Shown here: in pieces, positions 1 through 9,555 of the stretch
Numbering within the stretch: position 1 is the stretch's first letter
Layout of the letters: the number at the start of each line of letters is the position of its first letter
Assembly (NCBI RefSeq): GCF_013019105.1
Contig: NZ_BLTE01000014.1
Coordinates: 96,713-160,712, forward strand
Length of the DNA stretch: 64,000 bases
Reading direction: 5' to 3'
Source: Fundidesulfovibrio magnetotacticus
GTDB lineage: Bacteria > Desulfobacterota > Desulfovibrionia > Desulfovibrionales > Desulfovibrionaceae
Translations under genes and position numbers: made by a program
Notes under the pieces: generated by a model
The model's database searches: none
What the model was told of the DNA's origin: nothing
What the model saw: only the letters and a program-made list of their open reading frames with translations

Positions 1-792
1 AAGGAAATGCTGCCCATCTTCAAGAAGCCGGTGGTGCAGTATGTGGTGGAAGAGGCCCAGGCAGCCGGTCTCAAGGACGTGGTGTTCGTCACCAACCGCA
101 ACAAGACCATCATCGAGGACCACTTCGACTACAACCTCGCCCTGGAGCAGCTCCTGGAGAGTTCCGGCAAGACCGAACTGCTCAAAACCGTGCGCCAGAC
201 CGCCGAGATGGCCAACATCATCACCGTGCGCCAGAAGAAGCAGCTTGGCCTGGGCCACGCCGTGCTCTGCGCCAAGGAAGTGGTGAAGAACGAGCCCTTC
301 GCCGTCATGGTGGGCGACGACCTGATGTTCAGCATGGAGCCGGGCATCAAGCAGCTCATCAACGTGGCCCAGTCCGAGCACATGGCCGTGGTGGGCGTCA
401 TGGAGGTGCCGGCGGACAAGGTGTCCAGCTACGGCATCATCGAGGCCGACGAGTTCTCCTCCGGGCTCTACCGCGTGCGCGACCTGGTGGAGAAGCCCAA
501 ACCCAGCGAAGCCCCTTCCAAGCTGGCCATCGTGGGCCGCTACGTGCTCTTCCCGGACATCTTCGATCACCTGGAAACCCTCCAGCCCGGCCCCGACGGC
601 GAATACCAGCTCACCGACGCCCTCAAGGGCCTGGCCAAGTCCGGCAGGCTCATCGCCGCCAAGCTGCGCGGACAGCGCTTCGACGCCGGCGACTGGGTGG
701 ACTACCTGGCCGCCAACATCTACTTCGCCCTCCAGGACGAAGACCTGCGCTATCCCCTGATCGCCAAGCTGCGCGACTTCATGCCCATCTAG
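1..792 (+). CDS. galU: UTP--glucose-1-phosphate uridylyltransferase (5' end outside window)
   Basis: Makes UDP-glucose from UTP and glucose-1-phosphate in the cytoplasm, feeding polysaccharide synthesis and the Ugd enzyme encoded at 60473. The visible 263 residues begin with KEMLPIFKKPVVQYVVEEA, the segment that normally follows the GxGTRxxPxxK nucleotide-binding signature, so about 25 N-terminal residues lie upstream of the window. Family features seen are VGDDLMF (UDP-sugar and metal binding), a VEKP segment near residue 165 and GDWVDY near the C-terminus. The length fits the family (about 290 residues). The ATG at 7 is internal and is not the start. Confidence 0.93.
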   Translation, partial: KEMLPIFKKPVVQYVVEEAQAAGLKDVVFVTNRNKTIIEDHFDYNLALEQLLESSGKTELLKTVRQTAEMANIITVRQKKQLGLGHAVLCAKEVVKNEPFAVMVGDDLMFSMEPGIKQLINVAQSEHMAVVGVMEVPADKVSSYGIIEADEFSSGLYRVRDLVEKPKPSEAPSKLAIVGRYVLFPDIFDHLETLQPGPDGEYQLTDALKGLAKSGRLIAAKLRGQRFDAGDWVDYLAANIYFALQDEDLRYPLIAKLRDFMPI

Positions 793-914
793 CCGCGCCC
801 GGGCGCAAACCTTCCTTCGCGCCGCGTCCGCTTGCCGGATCGCGGCGCGAAGCCGTATGGAGCCCCAGGCGCACCGTCCCAAGAACCTGACGCCGCCCCA
901 CGGAGGGCGACCCC

Positions 915-3284
915 ATGGCCGACCACTACCCCCTCGTGCGCGTGGCCCTGCTCACGCCGCCCTTCGCCAGCTACACCTACCGGATGCCGCCGCGCTTCGC
1001 GGGGGGCGGGCTCCCGGCCGGGCTGCGCGTGGCCGTGCCCGTGGGAGGCTCGCTGCGCGCGGGGGTGGTCCTGGGGCCGGAAGAGGCCCTGCCCGAGGGC
1101 GTGGAGGCCCGCGACGTGCTCTGGCCCCTGGAACTCTCGGCGCTGCTGTCCCCCGGCTACGTGGCCATGGCCGAGACCCTGGCCGCCCGGCAGATGGAGC
1201 CCGCGGGCCGGGTGCTGGCCACGCTCCTGCCCGCCGGACTGCGCACGGCCAGGGCCTTCCTGCGCTTCCGGCACGACGGCAGGATGCGCAAGCTCGCCCT
1301 GGGCAAGCTGTCGGAATCCCCCGTGCCCCTGGACGAACTCGCCGTGGCCTGGCGCGGCGGCGAGGCCCGCCTGGACGTGGCCCCCGCCGAGCCCGATCCG
1401 GCCTATCGCCTCCTGGTGGACCCGCCCTGGCCCGTGCGCCCGGCGGCGTCCATGCAGCTGGCCGTGTTGGAGATGCTCTTCACCCGCCATCAGGCCACGG
1501 CCGCCCAGCTGCGCGAGGCCCTGGGGACGGGCGTGTCCCAGGCCCTCAAGACCCTGGAGGGCAAGGGGCACATCGTGCTGGGGCCGCCCCCCGAGGAGCC
1601 GGAGGAGCTGGCCTGCCAGACCGAACCCGACGCCCGCGCTCCCCTCACCGAGGACCAGCGCGCCGCCTTCGAGGCCCTCTCGCCCCTGCTGCCGCCGGGA
1701 CCAGGCGGTGAGCGCGTCGTGCACGGCGTCACCGGAAGCGGCAAGACGCGGCTCTATTTCGAACTTGCGGCCCAGACCCTTGCCGCCGGGCGCGACGTGC
1801 TGCTCCTGGCTCCCGAGGTGGCACTGGCCGCCGCCCTGCGCGACAGGGCCTGCGCCTTCTTCGGCCACGAGCCCCTCTTTTCCCACGGCTACCAGACCCC
1901 GGCACGCCGGGAGCGCGTCTTCCGCGAAGCCGCCCAGGCCCGGGGACCGCACCTCGTGGTGGGCACGCGCTCGGCCCTCTTCCTGCCGCTGCGCGGCCTG
2001 GGGCTGGTGATCCTGGACGAGGAGCACGACCAATCCTTCAAACAGGACGAGCGCATGGCCTACCAGGCCAAAGAGGTGGCCTTCTTCCGCGCGCGCCAGG
2101 AGGGGGCGCTCCTGCTGCTGGGCTCGGCCACCCCCGACGTGAAGACCTTCCATGCCGCCCGCGAGGGCGCCACCCCCCTGGTGGCCATGACCCGCCGGGC
2201 CGGAGGCGGACGCCTGCCCTCGGTGGAGCTGGTGGACCTGAACCCCTCGGACCGGGCCGTGCAGCTGGCCTCGCGCCTGGACGGAGAGCGCGGTGTGGGG
2301 CTCCTGGCCGAGCAGAGCGCCGCGCTCCTGCGCGAGACCCTGGACGCGGGCGATCAGGCGATGATCCTCCTGAACCGGCGGGGCTACGCGCCCCTGGTGT
2401 TCTGTCTGGACTGCCATCAGGCGGCGCGCTGCCCGGGGTGCGAGGTGTCGCTCACCTACCACAAGGGGCGCTCGAGGCTGGTGTGCCACTACTGCGGGCA
2501 GAGCTTCGGTTTTCCCCGTCCCTGCGCGTCGTGCGGGGGCTGCAACTTCCTGCCCATGGGCGAGGGCACCGAGCTTCTGGAGGAGCAGCTGGCCGCCGTG
2601 CTGCCCCCGGAGATCCCCGTGGCGCGCTTGGACCGCGACGTGGCCCGCCGGGCCGGGCGCGCCGAGGCCATCCTGGCGGACTTCGCACGGGGCCGCTCCC
2701 GGGTGCTGGTGGGCACGCAGATGCTCACCAAAGGGCACGATTTTCCCGATGTCACCCTTGTGGTGGCCGCCGACGGAGACATGGGCCTGAACCTGCCCGA
2801 CTACCGCGCCCGGGAGCGCGCCTTCCAGATGCTCGTGCAGGTGGCGGGGCGCGCGGGGCGAGGAGAGAAGCCGGGGCGGGTGCTCATCCAGACGCGCATC
2901 CCGAACGATCCCTTCTGGGAGCTGGTGAAAAACGCCGACTACGAGGGCTTCTTCGCCCAGGAGATCGAAAAGCGGCTCAAGTACGGCTACCCGCCCTTCG
3001 TGAAGCTGGGGCTCGCGCGGCTGAGCGTGCCGCGCTCCTTCGAGGAGCCCCAGGCCCTGCTGGCCGAGTTGGGCCGGGCGTTGCGCCAGGCCCCCGGGGT
3101 GCGGGTGCTCGGCCCCGCGCCGGCGCCCATCGCCATGGTGCGCGAGCGCCGACGCTTCAACTGCCTGCTCAAGGCCCCGGACTGGCCTTCCATCCGGGGG
3201 GCCTTCGCCCTGGCGCGCGCGGCCCTGCGCGGCGTGGACGACGCCCGCCTGAGCCTGGACCTGGACCCCGTGGACATGATGTAG
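915..3284 (+). CDS. priA: Primosomal protein N' (replication restart helicase PriA)
   Basis: PriA is a 3'-to-5' DNA helicase that reloads the replisome at stalled forks. The 789-residue protein has the expected order: an N-terminal DNA-binding domain, Walker A GVTGSGKT near residue 270, the DEEH box (LDEEHDQSFKQ) near 366, and eight zinc-binding cysteines in CxxC pairs at about 495-545 (CLDC, CPGC, CHYC, CASC), inside the second helicase lobe. The ATG at 915 follows a gagg-like ribosome binding site. It is separated from galU by 122 bases and probably has its own expression. Length and motifs look intact. Confidence 0.95.
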   Translation: MADHYPLVRVALLTPPFASYTYRMPPRFAGGGLPAGLRVAVPVGGSLRAGVVLGPEEALPEGVEARDVLWPLELSALLSPGYVAMAETLAARQMEPAGRVLATLLPAGLRTARAFLRFRHDGRMRKLALGKLSESPVPLDELAVAWRGGEARLDVAPAEPDPAYRLLVDPPWPVRPAASMQLAVLEMLFTRHQATAAQLREALGTGVSQALKTLEGKGHIVLGPPPEEPEELACQTEPDARAPLTEDQRAAFEALSPLLPPGPGGERVVHGVTGSGKTRLYFELAAQTLAAGRDVLLLAPEVALAAALRDRACAFFGHEPLFSHGYQTPARRERVFREAAQARGPHLVVGTRSALFLPLRGLGLVILDEEHDQSFKQDERMAYQAKEVAFFRARQEGALLLLGSATPDVKTFHAAREGATPLVAMTRRAGGGRLPSVELVDLNPSDRAVQLASRLDGERGVGLLAEQSAALLRETLDAGDQAMILLNRRGYAPLVFCLDCHQAARCPGCEVSLTYHKGRSRLVCHYCGQSFGFPRPCASCGGCNFLPMGEGTELLEEQLAAVLPPEIPVARLDRDVARRAGRAEAILADFARGRSRVLVGTQMLTKGHDFPDVTLVVAADGDMGLNLPDYRARERAFQMLVQVAGRAGRGEKPGRVLIQTRIPNDPFWELVKNADYEGFFAQEIEKRLKYGYPPFVKLGLARLSVPRSFEEPQALLAELGRALRQAPGVRVLGPAPAPIAMVRERRRFNCLLKAPDWPSIRGAFALARAALRGVDDARLSLDLDPVDMM

Positions 3285-3445
3285 CGCCTCCGCCGACCCC
3301 GCGCCCAAGCGGTTCCCCCGCCCCCGCTCCATGCCGTCGCGCCCCTGCCGCCCTGGCAGGACCTGCCCGGCGTATCGAGGCCGGACGGCACCCGGTAGTT
3401 GGTGGAACCGATGGACGCCGCCGTCCTTTCTTCCGGGACGCGGCG

Positions 3446-4053
3446 CTAGTGGTAGGGGCGCGGGGTGTCCGCCCAGAGGGCGTAGCCGCTCGGGTTCAGA
3501 TGCATCCCGTCGAAACTCAGAAGCGCGGCGAGGTTGCCGGCGTCGTTGACGAACCGGGCGGTGGGATCGAGGAACACCGCGTGGCTGTGTCTCGCGGTCA
3601 CGGCTCGGAGCGTGGTGTTGAACGTGTTGATCGTCAGGTTGTCCGTCTGGAGGGGGAGGGGAAGTAGGCGAAGTTCACCGGTAAGGTGGCGTGCACGTAG
3701 ATGCGCGTTGCCGAGGACCCTGCCTCGATCGTGCCCAGCGCGGAGTCGATGTTGGCCGCGAGGAAGGCCTGATCCTTGTTGGATGAGATGTCGTTGATGC
3801 CGGTCGCGATGAAGATGGAGCCGGGCTTGAGGGAGGCCGCTTCCCCCGCGCGCGAGGCGACGTAGCTCGAAAGCGTCGAGGACGCTCCCAGGTTGACGAG
3901 TTCCTTCGGCCTCAGGTCGGGGTAGTTGTCGAAGCCGTAGAGCATGGAGTCGCCGAGGAAGACGACGGGCTCGCCCCAGGATGCCTGGGGGGTCAAGACG
4001 ATCAGGAGGACGGCCAGACGACAGAACGCGAAAAACCGGATCGGATTGCGCAT
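3446..4053 (-). pseudogene. SGNH/GDSL hydrolase, frameshifted
   Basis: An exported SGNH-family esterase or acyl hydrolase interrupted by a frameshift. The first frame, from ATG at 4053, has a signal peptide ending ASWG, the block I motif FLGDSMLYG and block III GINDISS, and stops at 3634. The second frame carries on with LQTDNLTINTFNTTL and ends with block V DGMHLNPSG at 3446. Restoring one base in a run of five G (plus strand 3652-3656) joins the frames as FPSPLQTDN, giving about 200 residues. It follows pelG by 126 bases on the same strand, so it may be a polysaccharide-modifying accessory of the Pel operon. A sequencing error in the homopolymer cannot be excluded. Confidence 0.75.
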
Positions 4054-4178
4054 GGGGCGCTCCTTCGATCGGCATACGACGCCTGTTGTCCGCGACCGCT
4101 GGGGATTGTCCTACGGGAGTAAACACGCACATCCGTGCCCGATCCACGGGAGCGATCCCCGACGATCGCGGCGCAAGC

Positions 4179-5549
4179 TCAGAGAATGGGCTGTTTGGCG
4201 AAGGTGTTGTATTCCAGGTTGCGCAGGTTGCGCTCCAGGAGCTGGAAGGACACCGCCAGCGTGATCAGGTTGGCGATGGCGTAGCCGTAGCCGTAGTACT
4301 GGTAGCCCAGGCGCACGGTCAGCCAGGACAGGCCGATCATGCCGGCCAGGAACACCAGCACCGTGGCGAGGACGCTCTTGCGGCGGTCGAAGTAGAAGAG
4401 AATCACGATCACCACGGAGACCAGGGCCTGGAGGAAGGCCCCCATGAGCACCACCCGGAACACCGTGACCTGCACCGGGAACAGCCCCAGCTTGCTCACC
4501 AGGGTGGGCGCGAAGGCCAGGCAGATGCCGGTGACGGTGGCCTGGACGATGAAGAGATAGCGCAGGTTCACGCGCAGGTCTTCCACCAGGAGGGCTTTCT
4601 GGGCCAGGATTTCGCTCATGTTGGCCTTGGCGGTGATGAGCGAATAGTAGTTGTGGTAGCGCTCGTGGAAGCTGGTCTCCACGCGCAGCAGGAAGATGGC
4701 CATGCTGGGCACCACGGTGAGGTAGGCGAAGAAGGTGGGGCTGTCGTAGAAATCGTTGACGCGCAGCCAGTCCAGGATGGCGCGCGAGTCGGGGGCCTGC
4801 CAGAACACGGCCTTGTCCGCCCAGATGCCCGCGTTGTAGCACAACCCGATGACGGCCAGATCCCAGAGCTTGGGGAAATAGGCCAGAGCGGCTTTGTCCC
4901 AGAGCCCCACCTGATCGAACTCCGTGAGCATGCGCGCGGTGAGCACCAGGAAGATGGTGAACTGGCCCATGCCGAAGCCCGCCATGTAGCCCGCCCCGCC
5001 GAAGTGCGAGCCCAAGAGGATGGACCCGCCAAGCGACACCGCCAGCCCGGCCAGGAAGGCGTAGAGGATGGTTTTGTAGTCCCGGATGACGCCGATGAAG
5101 ACCATGCTCACCCAGATCATGCACACTGAGAGGAACATCACCACGCCCCAGAAGGCGTAGGCCGGGCTCACGCCCAGGGTGGCGTATGCCGCCGTGCCGG
5201 TCAGGGTTCCCAGGGCCAGCACGAGAAGCGAGAACGTGAGAAAACAGGACATGGTCACGTCGTGGCGTTCCAGGTAGTGCTGGTCCGCCAGGTAGCGGGT
5301 GATCACCAGCTGCCCCGTGCCCACCAGCACCAGGCTGGCCCCGTAGGAGTAGACCGCCAGGGTGCGGAAAAGCTCCGCCTCCGCCTTGTTGAGCTGCATG
5401 GAGGCGTAGATGGAGAGCAGCGACAGGCACAGGATGGACGTGAGCCAAGGCCCCGACGAGATGAGCGCCGCGTAGAACAGCGCCCCCAGCTCCCCCAGGA
5501 AGGAGCGGGACCCCATCATCTTGCGCAGCTCGAAGCCTATGCCTGCCAT
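4179..5549 (-). CDS. pelG: Pel polysaccharide export membrane protein PelG
   Basis: PelG is the polytopic inner-membrane component of the Pel synthase/export complex, distantly related to MOP-type flippases. The 456-residue protein opens with MAGIGFELRKMM, a hallmark of the family, followed by about twelve hydrophobic segments and a large loop near residues 270-330. In the Pseudomonas system PelD, PelE, PelF and PelG form the inner-membrane synthase. The start at 5549 overlaps the end of pelF by 13 bases, so the two are probably translationally coupled. It is the last intact gene of the operon. Confidence 0.92.
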   Translation of the reverse strand: MAGIGFELRKMMGSRSFLGELGALFYAALISSGPWLTSILCLSLLSIYASMQLNKAEAELFRTLAVYSYGASLVLVGTGQLVITRYLADQHYLERHDVTMSCFLTFSLLVLALGTLTGTAAYATLGVSPAYAFWGVVMFLSVCMIWVSMVFIGVIRDYKTILYAFLAGLAVSLGGSILLGSHFGGAGYMAGFGMGQFTIFLVLTARMLTEFDQVGLWDKAALAYFPKLWDLAVIGLCYNAGIWADKAVFWQAPDSRAILDWLRVNDFYDSPTFFAYLTVVPSMAIFLLRVETSFHERYHNYYSLITAKANMSEILAQKALLVEDLRVNLRYLFIVQATVTGICLAFAPTLVSKLGLFPVQVTVFRVVLMGAFLQALVSVVIVILFYFDRRKSVLATVLVFLAGMIGLSWLTVRLGYQYYGYGYAIANLITLAVSFQLLERNLRNLEYNTFAKQPIL

Positions 5550-7078
5550 GGGTCCTCCGTCAGTTCCGGGCAGTCGGCGGCCTCCCGGTAGATGGCGCGG
5601 TAACGTTCGTTGAGGTCGTCCTCGCGGTAGAAGCGGTCGATGCGGGCGCGCCCGGCCTCGATCATCCGGGAGCGCCGCTGGAAGTCCGTGAGGCAGGCGA
5701 CCATGGCCTCGGCGGTCTCCGCGGGGTTGGCCACCTTGGTGACCATGCCGGAGTGGCCAAGAGCGCGGTCCTCGGCCACGCGGCCCTCCAGGAGCTCCCG
5801 GCAGGAACCCACGTCGGAGGCCACCACCGGGATGCCCGCGCAGTTGGCCTCCATGAGCACCAGGGGCTGGGCCTCGGAGATGGACGTGAGCACCACAAGG
5901 TCCAGTTCCTTGTAGTATTCGCGCACGTTCACGCGGCCCAGGAACTTCAGTTCCTGTTCAAGGCCCAGCATGTGCACCAGTTCAAGGCATTCCTTGTAGT
6001 ATTCCTCGTCTTCCGTGCGCGGCCCCAGCACCAGGAACTCCACCTGCCCCGGCAGGCGCATGGAGACGATCTTGCAGGCGCGCACGAAGGTGTGCACGTC
6101 CTTGATGGGCACAACGCGGCCCACGAAGCCAACCTTGAAGCGCTTCTGGGCGGGGTCGGGATAGCCCTCGGGCTTGAGGTTCTGGAAGTGCTCCAGATTG
6201 ATGCCGTTGGGGATCACCTCGGTGCGGGCGGGGTCCGCTCCTTCCTCGATCTCCAGCTGGCGGTTGCCCTCGTAGAGGCTGATGATGCGCGCGCAGCAAT
6301 CGTAGGTGAGCCGCCCCAGGGACTCGAAAATGCGGATCCAGAATTTGTGGAAGATGCCCAGGTCGCGCTCCAGGCGCATACGGCGCTTGGCGTCGGCGTA
6401 AATCCATTCGGCCTGGGCGATCTCGATCTTGCGCTCCTTCACGTAGATGCCGTGCTCGGTGAGCAGCAGCGGCCGCCTGCGCGTGAGCCTGGCCATCATG
6501 CCCAGGAACCCCGCGTAGCCGGTGCAGACGGTGTGGTAGGCCTTGGCCTCCGGCAGCCGGTACTCCAGAAGCTTGAACAGCGGCAGGTGGGTGAAGCGGT
6601 AGGTCCAGAAATAGTCCAGGAAGGATGCCTCGGGGGCGAACTCCTGGTAGCGCTCCACCACGAGCTTCCAGGCGGCCCTGCCGTGGATGTATTCGTGCAC
6701 GCTGGGATTCCTGCCCTGGGCGGTGGAGCGCATGAGCCGCAGAAAGAGATCGCGGACCTGCTCGGGATGCCTGTCGTGGACGCTCTGGTGGAACGCGCGC
6801 AGGCGGGCGTCCATCTCGCCGCGGATGCGCGGCATCAGGTAGGAGCGTTTGATGGACGTGCGATCGTGCAGGTAGATCACGTCGTGGCCGATGAAGTTCT
6901 CGGGCGGGTCGTATTTGAGCGGCCATTCCTTGGTGGAGTCGGGGAGGATGCACACGGCCGAGAAGGTGAAGTCCGGCAGGGCCTTGATGAGGTTGTGCAC
7001 CCAGCCGGAGACGCCTCCGGCCACATAGGGGTAGGTGCCCTCCAGAAGGAGGCACACATCCGCCGGTGGGACGCTCAT
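5537..7078 (-). CDS. pelF: Pel glycosyltransferase PelF (GT4)
   Basis: Cytoplasmic family GT4 glycosyltransferase that polymerises the Pel chain from a UDP-amino sugar. The 513 residues start with the PelF signature region CLLLEGTYPYVAGGVSGWVH, which resembles glycogen synthase-like glycosyltransferases, carry TEHGIY in the middle, and have the GT-B EX7E motif (EAQPLVLME) near residue 400. The start codon overlaps the pelE stop in an ATGA arrangement at 7075-7078. The length matches known PelF proteins (about 505 residues). The donor (UDP-GalNAc or UDP-GlcNAc in Pseudomonas) cannot be read from the sequence. Confidence 0.94.
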   Translation of the reverse strand: MSVPPADVCLLLEGTYPYVAGGVSGWVHNLIKALPDFTFSAVCILPDSTKEWPLKYDPPENFIGHDVIYLHDRTSIKRSYLMPRIRGEMDARLRAFHQSVHDRHPEQVRDLFLRLMRSTAQGRNPSVHEYIHGRAAWKLVVERYQEFAPEASFLDYFWTYRFTHLPLFKLLEYRLPEAKAYHTVCTGYAGFLGMMARLTRRRPLLLTEHGIYVKERKIEIAQAEWIYADAKRRMRLERDLGIFHKFWIRIFESLGRLTYDCCARIISLYEGNRQLEIEEGADPARTEVIPNGINLEHFQNLKPEGYPDPAQKRFKVGFVGRVVPIKDVHTFVRACKIVSMRLPGQVEFLVLGPRTEDEEYYKECLELVHMLGLEQELKFLGRVNVREYYKELDLVVLTSISEAQPLVLMEANCAGIPVVASDVGSCRELLEGRVAEDRALGHSGMVTKVANPAETAEAMVACLTDFQRRSRMIEAGRARIDRFYREDDLNERYRAIYREAADCPELTEDPWQA

Positions 7079-8163
7079 GCCATGTCTCCGGTCTGGGTCC
7101 AGAACTGGAACATGACCAGTTTGCGGGGGTCGGTGCTCTTGAAGTCCACCGAGGCCAGGTCAAGGCGCAGGGAGTGGAGGGCCTTGTAGTCGCGGGTTTC
7201 GAAGGCGATTTCGCACAGGCCCAGCAGGGCCTCCACGCGCGAGGGGCCTTCGGGCGCCGCCAGGAACACGGCGCGGGCCTTGGCCGCAAGCCCTCGGGAA
7301 AGCAGGAGGTAGCCCAGGGTCACGTGGAGCCTGCCGTCGCCCGGGTCGGCGGTGAGGGCCTTCTCGTAGGCGTCGGTGGCGCGTTCAAGGAGCTGGCGTC
7401 GCACCACGTCCTCCACAAGGCCGGATTCGGCGTAGCGCACGAAGGCGTCGCCCAGAACGGCCAGGGCCTGGGCCTCGCCCGAGGCGGCTTCGCGTTCGTC
7501 GGCCTTGATGGCCTGGGTGTAGGAGTCGTCGAGCTTGGCCAGGGTGGCGTGGGCGTAGAAGCGCACCTCGGGGCTCTGGTCCGAGAGCGACTCCTTGAGC
7601 AGCGCCACGGCCTCCCGGCCGCCGATCTTGCCCAGCAGGCTCACCGCGCCGCGCTTGAGGCCCACGTCGCCGCCCTTGAGAATCTCCAGGATGGGCTCCA
7701 CGCTGGACTCTTCCAAAAGGAAGGAGTTCACGTCCTCCACGCGCTCCACGCCGAGAACCTTGGCTGCCCGCTTCATTTCGGACCCGAGCACTTCCACCAG
7801 CCCCTGGCGGTGCGAGGCCTGCTGGGCGGCCAGCACGTAGCCCATGCCCGCGAGCCCCAGCACGGGGAAGAAGAACACCACAACCGCCGTGAGGGCGTGG
7901 ATGTGGCGGTCTGCCTCGATGCGGGCCTTCTGGTGCGGGTTGGCGTCCTCGCGGCGCTTGGGAGTGAACGACCAGACGGCGGCCGGGGCGAACAGGTGGG
8001 TGATGAGCGCCCCGACGGCCGTGAGTTCCGAACTCCCGGTGAGCCAGAGGGTCCCCAGCGCGGCCGTGGCCAGTTCGAAGGGGAGCGCGGGCAGGAGGAT
8101 GCGCAGGGCGGCGATGTGGCCGCGCTTGATGTGGCGGGATTCAGCCGCGTCCATCGAGTTCAC
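7075..8163 (-). CDS. pelE: PelE-like membrane protein with HEAT/TPR repeats
   Basis: Inner-membrane partner of PelD, PelF and PelG. The 362-residue protein has two hydrophobic segments near the N-terminus (about residues 20-60 and 90-115), then a HEAT-like stretch (LLGKIGGREAVALLKESL, with VRFYAHATLAKL) and C-terminal TPR-like helices (AYEKALTADPGDGRLHVTLG). PelE proteins are defined by two membrane helices followed by TPRs, and the position between pelD and pelF is the canonical one. The start may be GTG at 8163 or ATG at 8154; both overlap the pelD end. The family is poorly conserved, so the name rests on architecture plus position. Confidence 0.8.
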   Translation of the reverse strand: MNSMDAAESRHIKRGHIAALRILLPALPFELATAALGTLWLTGSSELTAVGALITHLFAPAAVWSFTPKRREDANPHQKARIEADRHIHALTAVVVFFFPVLGLAGMGYVLAAQQASHRQGLVEVLGSEMKRAAKVLGVERVEDVNSFLLEESSVEPILEILKGGDVGLKRGAVSLLGKIGGREAVALLKESLSDQSPEVRFYAHATLAKLDDSYTQAIKADEREAASGEAQALAVLGDAFVRYAESGLVEDVVRRQLLERATDAYEKALTADPGDGRLHVTLGYLLLSRGLAAKARAVFLAAPEGPSRVEALLGLCEIAFETRDYKALHSLRLDLASVDFKSTDPRKLVMFQFWTQTGDMA

Positions 8164-9547
8164 TCTGGGTCTGGCGCAGCATGGAGATGCCGGAGTCGTG
8201 GGCGTCGCCGGCCTGGGTCAAGGCGATGGCCACGCGCAGTGTTTCGGGGGAGCCGGGAACGATCTCGTAATGGAAGGCGGCAAGTTGCTCCGAGAACTTG
8301 CGTGCCACCACGGTGGCCCCTTCCCCGGGCGTGCAGGGGAGCAGCAGGATGAGCTGGTCCGGGCGTTCGTGACGGAAGAGCAGGTCGATCTTGCGGATGA
8401 TGCCTCGGACCACCTGGCAGACCAGGGCCAGGCATTCCAGGCGGCGCGAGTCGGGGATGAGCGCCCAGTCCTCGATGCGCAGGAGCAGCATGGACAGCGG
8501 CAGTTTGTAACGCCGTGCGCGGGAGTATTCCTCCTCAACGCGTTCCAGGAAGAACTGGAAGGTGTAGGCCTTGGTCACGTCGTCGGCGATGAGCTGGTTC
8601 TTGGTGTCCAGGTAGGTCCTGGCGTTGAGCACGCTGGAGGAGCACCAGTCGGCCAAAAGCGAGAGCACGCGGATGGCCTGGGGCGTGAGCTTGTGGAAGG
8701 GGATGCTCTCGATGGCCAGGATGCCCATGGCCTGGTTGGACCCGGTGAGCAACGGCGCGGCGGCCAGCAGGTGGCCGCAGGCCTGCTCGGGCGCGGTGCA
8801 GGCGTTGAGGGTGACGGCGCGTTTGCGGTCCAGGACCATTTCGGCCAGCCCCTTGTCGGGCGGGAGCGTTTCGGGGCGGTTTTCCACCTCGCCCAGGGCC
8901 GATTTGAGGCGGAGTTCGCCGTCGTCCAGGAGATAGATGGACCCCGCGTCGGCGCCGGCGTAGCGCGCCAGCAGTTCGAGCACTGCGGGGTAGACCTCCC
9001 CCTCGGCGAGGGTGCGCAGCCCCTGGGAGGATTCGTAGAGCAGCGAGAGGGTCTGCTCCTGGGTGATCACGGAGAGGTCCATGGCCTCCTTGGCCATGCT
9101 CAGGGCCTGGTATTGCTTGGTGAGGTGGGTGAGTTCGCGGCTCAGATCGTCGCGTTCCAGGCGCAGGAGGTTGGTCTCGCGGTTGGCGCTCTCGCGGATT
9201 TCGCCAAGGACCACGCCCGCCGCCATGAAGAGCAGGGGGGGGCCCCAGTATTCCCAGGAGCGCAGGTCGATGGGGGAGATGTCCGGCCGGGTGGGCAGCA
9301 GGAAGGCCAGGTAGAAGGCCGTTGCCAGCATGGCCGAGAACACCCCCGCCCGGAAGCCGTAACGCGTTGCGATGGGCAGCACCACGATGAAATAGGGGTG
9401 TGGCGAGAAGGTGCAGAAGGCGGGGGCTTCCCGGAACCAGAAGACGTTGACGGCGGCCAGCAGGCCCAGGCCCAGGAAGGTTTCCAGGACGAAGGACTGC
9501 TTGAAGGCGGATTCAAAAGCCCGCGTGGGCGCAATGCTGGCTTTCAT
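8141..9547 (-). CDS. pelD: c-di-GMP receptor PelD (GAF plus degenerate GGDEF)
   Basis: Inner-membrane protein that switches on Pel synthesis when it binds cyclic di-GMP. The 468 residues comprise several membrane helices within residues 20-110, a probable coiled coil to about 160, a GAF domain at about 165-320 and a GGDEF fold at about 325-465. The catalytic GGDEF motif is absent (replaced by residues around RHERPDQ), while the inhibitory-site RxxD is kept as RKID at 385-388, with a second arginine a few residues later. This is the pattern of Pseudomonas PelD, which binds but does not make c-di-GMP. Synthesis should therefore be controlled after translation by c-di-GMP. Confidence 0.92.
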   Translation of the reverse strand: MKASIAPTRAFESAFKQSFVLETFLGLGLLAAVNVFWFREAPAFCTFSPHPYFIVVLPIATRYGFRAGVFSAMLATAFYLAFLLPTRPDISPIDLRSWEYWGPPLLFMAAGVVLGEIRESANRETNLLRLERDDLSRELTHLTKQYQALSMAKEAMDLSVITQEQTLSLLYESSQGLRTLAEGEVYPAVLELLARYAGADAGSIYLLDDGELRLKSALGEVENRPETLPPDKGLAEMVLDRKRAVTLNACTAPEQACGHLLAAAPLLTGSNQAMGILAIESIPFHKLTPQAIRVLSLLADWCSSSVLNARTYLDTKNQLIADDVTKAYTFQFFLERVEEEYSRARRYKLPLSMLLLRIEDWALIPDSRRLECLALVCQVVRGIIRKIDLLFRHERPDQLILLLPCTPGEGATVVARKFSEQLAAFHYEIVPGSPETLRVAIALTQAGDAHDSGISMLRQTQSELDGRG

Positions 9548-9555
9548 GGATGGTC

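Noticed and set aside
789..3332. Long open frame on the minus strand opposite priA (847 codons)
   Set aside because: It is a shadow of the GC-rich priA gene; it has no motif, no plausible start signal and covers a well-supported gene on the other strand.
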